64,000 bases of DNA from Styela clava (Eukaryota > Chordata > Ascidiacea > Stolidobranchia > Styelidae): assembly GCF_964204865.1 (NCBI RefSeq), contig NC_135262.1:11966001-12030000 (forward strand), read 5' to 3'. The notes under the pieces were generated by a model that saw only the letters and a list, made by a program, of their open reading frames with translations, did no database searches and had not been told where the DNA came from. Shown piece by piece: positions 58,586-64,000 of the stretch. Numbering within the stretch: the first letter of the stretch is position 1; the number at the start of each line of letters is the position of its first letter. A program made the translations under genes and the position numbers.

Positions 58586-59997
58586 ATGATGAAAACTGCC
58601 ATTGTGATCTTTTTTGCTGTATACTTCGTCAACGTCAATGCAGGTTTGTGCAATTAGAGGTTGTTTTATTTAAAGTTGATTAGTAATTTTATTCAATAGT
58701 ATTTTGTTGTTAATTCATCATCTTTTAGGGATCCGATTACTTCCGAGATGGGATCCAAAATGTCCTATCACTTATGCAACCGATCAAATAGGAATTTGTA
58801 TTCATCGTTGTTACTCAAACAATGATTGTAATTACGGAAGAATATGTTGTTCGACCGGATGTGGAAGTCAATGTGCAAGAGCACCACTTGGTATGTGTTT
58901 ATTCCGTTTAAATTTTTAGTTCCACTGCGTTCAATTATACTAATCTTACTATTATTCAATTAAACCAGAAAATGGGGCTGTTGACTAAATCTGTATCGAA
59001 ATAGAAAATTAAAATATAAACCAAATAATTCAAGTACGAGACTTTAAATGATCATATTGGCTTTTACTTTCGAAGTGACAGCGCATTACAGCAATAAAAA
59101 AATCTTGTCATTGTACAAGGAGATCCAAGATAACGTTAAGGCATCAAGTTTTTGAAAGGATCATTTGTGTTAGAACTTATTTGTAGCTCTTAACAAAACT
59201 GACACATCTTTGCAGTATTATATTCAAGCTCCTATAAAAAAAACAATCATCTCTCAAAAGCTGGTGTAAAAAAAGTCCATAGTTTTGTTCTGATTCGAAA
59301 ACATAGACTTACTTTTATATTTCAGATGAACGATGTCCACCAATAGATCCAAGGATGTTGGAACTCCGTCAAAGAATATTGTGTCTTCCTCCATCATGCT
59401 ACAGCAATGATCAATGCAAGAATGGAGATATATGTTGCTATGATGGTTGCCGTCAACGATGCATCTCACCACCATGTACAGTTTCTTTCTACATTTTTTA
59501 AGTTTTGAATAATTTTTACATTTTAAGTTTTTCACCTATTTCCTCATACTACGATGAATAGGAACCCTGGTGACGAGCAGTATGTACATGAACTCGTAAT
59601 GTAGCTCCCAATTATTTACATATATATATATATATATTGTTTCGGAAAAGTTCGTTTTTTATAAATCTTTCACGAAGCAGCCGTTACTATGGGATACTAT
59701 GGCAAACTATACGAGCAATGGTAAACTACAAAGTTTTTCACTATCCTAGATCCAAGTGTATGAATATATCGTCATAAAAATAAAACAAAAGAGAGTCATG
59801 ACGAGATCTTTATTTTATATTATTGTTTATTAATTCATTTTAATTTAGTTACAGACCCACGATGTCCTCCAGTTAAAGAGAGAGTTGGAATCTGCTCAAA
59901 TGAATGTAAATCAAACATAGACTGCACAGAAGGATTAATTTGTTGTTCAAATGGATGCGGTACTCAGTGTCAATATCCTCCGTTTATACCATTTTGA
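58586..59997 (+). CDS. Secreted triple-WAP domain protein, WAP gene 4
   Basis: 170 aa with exons 58586-58643, 58729-58890, 59326-59475 and 59855-59997. The signal peptide starts MMKTAIVIFFAVYFVNVNA. Domain 1 has CYSNNDCNYGRICCSTGCGS, domain 2 CYSNDQCKNGDICCYDGC and domain 3 CKSNIDCTEGLICCSNGCGT; each has eight cysteines. It is the intact version of the MITE-broken gene in block A. It is divergent from WAP gene 3 and related to it as the other arm of a large palindrome. The exon 3 donor is GTACAG, weaker than the GTAAGA of the minus-strand genes. Confidence 0.9.
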
Positions 59998-60175
59998 TAG
60001 ATTTGTGTGAAAAATTATAAAATATTATACGCAAAATGCATTGTTAAACTTTCTCTAGTACGAATATCATTTTCCACAAATAGTTCTAAGATATCAGTGA
60101 ATTTGCTGACTTATAACGTCTGGGATACCAAAACATCACTATGTGGTCCCATAGCGTCATCTCGCAGTTGAAACG

Positions 60176-60844
60176 ATGCAATCAATGATTTGTAAAAATT
60201 ATGGTGATCAACTAACTCAAAAATGCTTTATCATCTGACATGAAAGATTATAAAGAAGCAATTTTTTTGCAATTTGACCTAAGAAATGAATAATAGTAGT
60301 GGTGTAAGCCCATGAAACTATTCATCTGATTCTTTTCACTCTTGTATCAAATTTCAACCTTTTCTTTCACCATCCATGTAACCTAATGTGTCAAAAACTA
60401 AGTAACATTAAAGTAACCATATGAATATTTTGTAAAATGAATTTCAGATTAAATGGGTTTTATGTTAAACTTCACAATTTCAGTAAAAACGGAATCAATA
60501 ATGACAATTTCGTATATATGGAAGTCGGACAGGTGCCTCGGCCAATACGCAAATTAAAATGTTAAATATATTAGTATAGTTGAATTGCAAATAATTAAAT
60601 AAACGTATATAGAATTTACTCTGCCAGCCAATTAACAAAAATCTGTAAACACATTGCTTATGTAACGCAAATTTTAGTTAGTCAATTTATTTCAATATTC
60701 TGATGATAGTGTTAGAAGATCAACGTCCAAGATTATGCATGTGTGAGGGCTAGTTCTTGATTTTGGTGTATAATTCCAGACCTCTCGATACTAACAATTT
60801 CTCATTGTTACGTTATGAAGAATAGTAATTGTATCAAACATTTA
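60176..60844. other. Intergenic
   Basis: No gene, element or repeat recognised. Confidence 0.4.
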
Positions 60845-61078
60845 TTTCCGGAAACACTTCCATCCAGTCCTCCCGAAAGTAATACACTGAACTGGCAACA
60901 ACTGCATCGAAATCTTTATACATTGATCTAAATTACCCCGAACTTCCGTCATCAATGGCGCAATTAGTATGCAAGGGGCGAAACCCGTCAGAAAAATTGC
61001 ATACTGTATAACTAAGTTCTTCTAGTGCAGAATTCATAGACTTCCAGATTTGGACATTCCTGCACATTTCACTTTCAT
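60845..61078 (-). pseudogene. Decayed sulfotransferase exon 1
   Basis: On the minus strand an ATG at 61078 opens MKVKCAGMSKSGS, then hits a stop. Recognisable exon 1 pieces follow in other frames (SALEELSYTVC, a MYKDFDAVVASSVYYFRE stretch). Several indels and stops make it a pseudogene. No further exons are seen downstream on the minus strand, towards 60,200. Confidence 0.82.
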
Positions 61079-61278
61079 TTTCATTCTATTTTGTTTTGTT
61101 TACCATAATATTGATCGAAATAAAGACTCCAAAATAGAAGAATAAATGGAACTTCAGAAGCTGAAGCAAAGAATATTGCTTCAGCTTCATTCAAACATTG
61201 CTGATTTATAAAACATAGTCAAAAAAGTGCACGTCAGCAAAAAGCTATAAATTAAATTTTGTTAGTACAAGTCTAAGA

Positions 61279-61804
61279 CAGCGGTTCCCAAACTTTCCGC
61301 GACTCCAATTTTCGTGAAAATTAAAATTATAGATATTCGCGATCCCATAACAAAGAAAGCTCAGCAATTATCAGTGGGATACAATGAAATAAGCCTAGTG
61401 AGTCCAACTCTCGATTATATATCAACTATTAACTCCTAGCAACGTGTCTTCACAGATCTCATTTCAACATGAGAATCGAAGATAAAAAAATTTTAAAAGT
61501 TAAACCATGGCTGTCAAAATCGTGCAAACTCGCAGAAAAAGTAGTAAAAAAACTCTCCACCCTTTGGTTTTACTCAAATTATGGAATAACCCTCAATCTA
61601 GAAAACGACAACTCAAAAAAGGCAAGAGATTATTGGCATGTAAATGTCATTTATTATTTAAAAAAAATAGCAAATTTTACTTTCGCGCCTTCAAATCCGA
61701 GGAACTTATTTGCGTCGTATTTTAAGTTCTGCAGATATTAGGCAACCCCGGAAAATCTTCAAGCCACCCAACTCGGTGTCGCGACCTACAGTTTGGAGCC
61801 ACTG
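61279..61804. mobile_element. 526-bp hAT-type MITE
   Basis: Starts CAGCGGTTCCCAAACTTTCC and ends in TTTGGAGCCACTG. It is flanked by an imperfect 8-bp target duplication, GTCTAAGA (61,271-61,278) and GCCTAAGC (61,805-61,812), 6 of 8 matching. A 90-codon frame inside (61,469-61,741) is not related to a transposase. The imperfect duplication suggests an old insertion. Confidence 0.75.
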
Positions 61805-61940
61805 GCCTAAGCAAAGGGCATTTGTGAGAAAAATCTTTATCAAATATTTGTAGATTTCGTGTCACTTAACCAGAACTGGAGTATATATAACACTAATAAT
61901 ATATGCTTTTTCAAACAAACAAAATACTAATATATATTAA

Positions 61941-62736
61941 CCCTTTTTAAGCCTCTAGCCCTGCCCATTTTATGGGTATTTTTAAACTTATTTTTTATGT
62001 CAACCATTAATCCCTAAAGCTTTATTCATGGGTTTTTAAAAGCCTCTGCTAGAGTTCTATTCAGCAATATATCTTTAAAACACACCCCTCGAAAAAAATT
62101 TTTGCAAAAAAATTTCAAAAATTTCTAAAAAAAAAATTGGACTTTGAGATATTCTGTGTACAGTAGAGGGTTAATAATTAATTCCTAATTAATTAATTTT
62201 TTCTTCAACGTTTTCGTCAAGTTTTTCCTAACATAACAATACCAAAACGACTATTATAGCATAAATGGTTATCACTCTGAAATTCACAATTGTATTTACA
62301 GTATTGTCAAGTTCAAGGTCAAATTACCGATACTGATGACGTCACAGCTCTTATTATTACTGCACAGACCACCCCCAATGCAAAAAAATTAAATTTTTTC
62401 GACGGAAATGCGCGTAGAACGGCGTAACCAATCTCATACGCGCATTTACGCGTTAAAATTACCATTAATTTTACGTTTTTTTTACATACAAAAAATCTCC
62501 ATACCTCTGCCAACTATGGAGCATTCGAAATCATATTTATCAAAACAACACAGCGCCAGGGATGGTCAGGGATAGTTAGTATGACTGAAAATACATGCTA
62601 AAACAATAATAAGTCGTTATAAAGGAGTATTTCCTGTCTGAAGGGAGTCACATTTTTCAGACGTCTGACAGGTGATTTTGAAATCCAGGATATTTATAGG
62701 ATTCGCACTTTGCGTCACGGCTGGAAGGTAGAAGGG
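61941..62736. mobile_element. piggyBac-like non-autonomous element
   Basis: Bounded by TTAA on both sides (61,937-61,940 and 62,737-62,740). The terminal repeats begin CCCTTTTTAAGCC on the left and CCCTTCTACCTTCC on the right (inverted). TTAA targets with CCCTT termini are the piggyBac signature. There is no transposase, and the interior is A/T-rich with homopolymers. Confidence 0.7.
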
Positions 62737-63201
62737 TTAAATATAAAATGGAATTTTATAAATGTTGGTTGTGAATGTTGAAATCAAACTAATTTAAATT
62801 CGGAATGATCGTGCCCCCGTGTAACACTTCATAATATGATTTTTGAAATGAACACTTCGGTAAAAATTATCGTCATTTGTGTATTTCGTGTTGTGAGTTT
62901 CTGGACCGAGTGAAAATATGCGGCTCGCCAGACTTTTAGTGCGGCTCTTCTCGCTAACATAAATTATTATCCAAATTTCAACTAAGAGAAAAACTTTAAT
63001 GTAAACTCTTTTAATTTCGTAAGTCGTAAAGAAGTTTTCGTCAATGATTAAGACAAATTATGTTTTAGTATGAAAATCGCTGTAGCGTTGAATTTAAGTC
63101 AGTCAAGTCAGCAAATCTTTCGTCACAATGGACAATGTTTATTGATGCGTCGGCGGTATTGCAGCTTAATTGCGGTTAGTTAGTCTAAGTTACTGTGCGA
63201 T

Positions 63202-63450
63202 ATGTCCTCAATTAAGAAACGAAAGTACGAAGATGAAAACAGAGTTGTCAAGTCAGAGTGGGAAGAAGAATACGCATTTACCAGTCAGAAGAATAAACCT
63301 TTGTGCATAACCTGCCATAAGCTACTAAGTCAGAATAAAGTCAGCAATGTTAAACGGCACCATGAAACAAATCATGAAAACTTTTTACGAGACTAACCTT
63401 GTAAATCAGCTACAAGGAAACACAAATTAAATGAGCTCAAATTATGCATA
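63202..63450 (+). pseudogene. hAT transposase N-terminal fragment (BED zinc finger)
   Basis: The frame starts MSSIKKRKYEDENRVVKSEW and contains a BED-type finger (CITCHKLLSQNKVSN, then KRHHETNH). It stops at a TAA in place of a codon near 63,394. Homologous sequence continues in the same frame as PCKSATRKHKLNELKLC. This is the start of the hAT transposase family that includes GTF2IRD2-like and ZBED proteins. The rest of the transposase is missing, and 3' sequence of the element may run to the poly-C tract. Confidence 0.8.
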
Positions 63451-63613
63451 TATTTGAGCATAGCTGCCTTGTTTATCTATTTATTGTTATTAGACTCTTG
63501 TGTGAATTTCTTTTCTGTTCATGGTATTTTGATAATAATGATAAGTTCACAAATTCTGCGGTACTTTTAAAGTTCTGACTTGCAGCATGCGGCTCTTATA
63601 CTGAAAAATTGTG

Positions 63614-63638
63614 CCCCCCCCCCCCCCCCCCCACCCCC
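63614..63638. repeat. Poly-C tract
   Basis: About 19 C, one A, then five C. A homopolymer this long is a likely place for sequencing or assembly error. Confidence 0.9.
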
Positions 63639-63797
63639 GACATAGCCAAACCAAACTTTCTAAAATTATATAGATCTTATAACAAATGAATGATACACAA
63701 GGTCGTGCGCGTCACAGATAAGCGATCAAATTTATTTATGTATTGATTTTAAACGTTACACACCCTAAACATATCCCTGATCTTCCAATTAGAAATC

Positions 63798-64000
63798 TTA
63801 CAACAAGCATTTTATTAAAATAATATGGTATTCATTTATTTTTGCTACATATATTCCCACGAACAGAATGCCAGCTAATAATATAGTGACATTTGTCAAC
63901 ATTTCTTTCCGAGCTCGCTTAAGTATAGGCATTTGCCACAGCGTATTCGCTATTTCACTATCCTTGTTTAACCACAGATATGGTTTTGTTGGTAATGGTT
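63798..64000 (-). CDS. Sulfotransferase-like protein, gene 6, last exon (partial)
   Basis: Minus-strand exon 4 of another copy, cut by the right edge of the window. It reads PLPTKPYLWLNKDSEIAN, LWQMPILKRARKEMLTN and the hydrophobic tail TILLAGILFVGIYVA. Compared with the paralogs a base is missing around the usual KMK-stop. The frame therefore runs about 12 codons further and ends at 63,798. The upstream exons lie outside the window. Confidence 0.82.
   Translation of the reverse strand, partial: PLPTKPYLWLNKDSEIANTLWQMPILKRARKEMLTNVTILLAGILFVGIYVAKINEYHIILIKCLL

Larger units (their letters stand above)
48477..60175 (+). repeat. Tandem segmental duplication, block B
   Basis: Direct paralog of block A, without the MULE, the 2.9-kb transposon and the 216-bp MITE. 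It has its own 1.47-kb hAT insertion and retains about 1.2 kb deleted from A. All three of its genes look intact. It ends near 60,175, at the same point where block A is cut by a hAT-like element. Confidence 0.88.

Noticed and set aside
61469-61741. 90-codon ORF
   Set aside because: It lies inside a 526-bp MITE and has no recognisable domain.

Overview
The window reads as AT-rich nuclear DNA of an invertebrate animal. Genes have four short exons with GT..AG introns and AATAAA signals, small families sit in recent tandem and inverted duplications, and the space between genes is full of metazoan transposons (a MULE, an I-like LINE, hAT, piggyBac-like). The sulfotransferase-like and WAP families and the base composition would suit a tunicate, but no single feature proves a taxon.

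Two host gene families fill the window. The first is a Sulfotransfer_4-type P-loop sulfotransferase, about 250 aa with a hydrophobic C-terminal segment. It has five copies (6.6-8.5 kb +, 11.8-14.4 kb -, 20.1-22.3 kb +, 35.3-37.2 kb +, 49.2-51.1 kb +), a sixth cut by the right edge (63.8-64.0 kb -), and two decayed first exons (15.1 kb, 60.9 kb). Exon sizes are almost constant at 252/145/113/243 bp. The second is a secreted protein with three WAP (four-disulfide core) domains, one per exon. It has four copies: 38.3-39.9 kb -, 45.0-46.6 kb + (broken), 52.2-53.8 kb - and 58.6-60.0 kb +.

Layout: 1-11 kb holds a 2-2.4 kb non-coding repeat on both sides of sulfotransferase gene 1. 11-23 kb holds two sulfotransferase genes in head-to-head inverted orientation. 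25-47 kb (block A) and 48.5-60.2 kb (block B) are a tandem segmental duplication. Each block carries one sulfotransferase gene followed by a divergent WAP pair. Because the blocks are paralogous, each acts as the empty site for insertions in the other. This lets several transposons be bounded exactly, with target-site duplications.

The most striking element is a 9.6 kb MULE (25,421-35,032) in block A. Its inverted ends are 16-bp minisatellite arrays, it encodes a FLYWCH-MULE transposase with one internal stop, and it holds a nested LINE and a nested hAT MITE. Its unoccupied target survives at about 48,908 in block B. A 2.9 kb long-TIR element and a 216-bp MITE also entered block A; the MITE destroyed a WAP exon. 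A 1.5 kb non-autonomous hAT entered block B. The right end carries further hAT and piggyBac-like non-autonomous elements.

No rRNA, tRNA or CRISPR array was seen by eye. Exon borders were worked out by hand from paralog alignment and splice dinucleotides, without transcripts.
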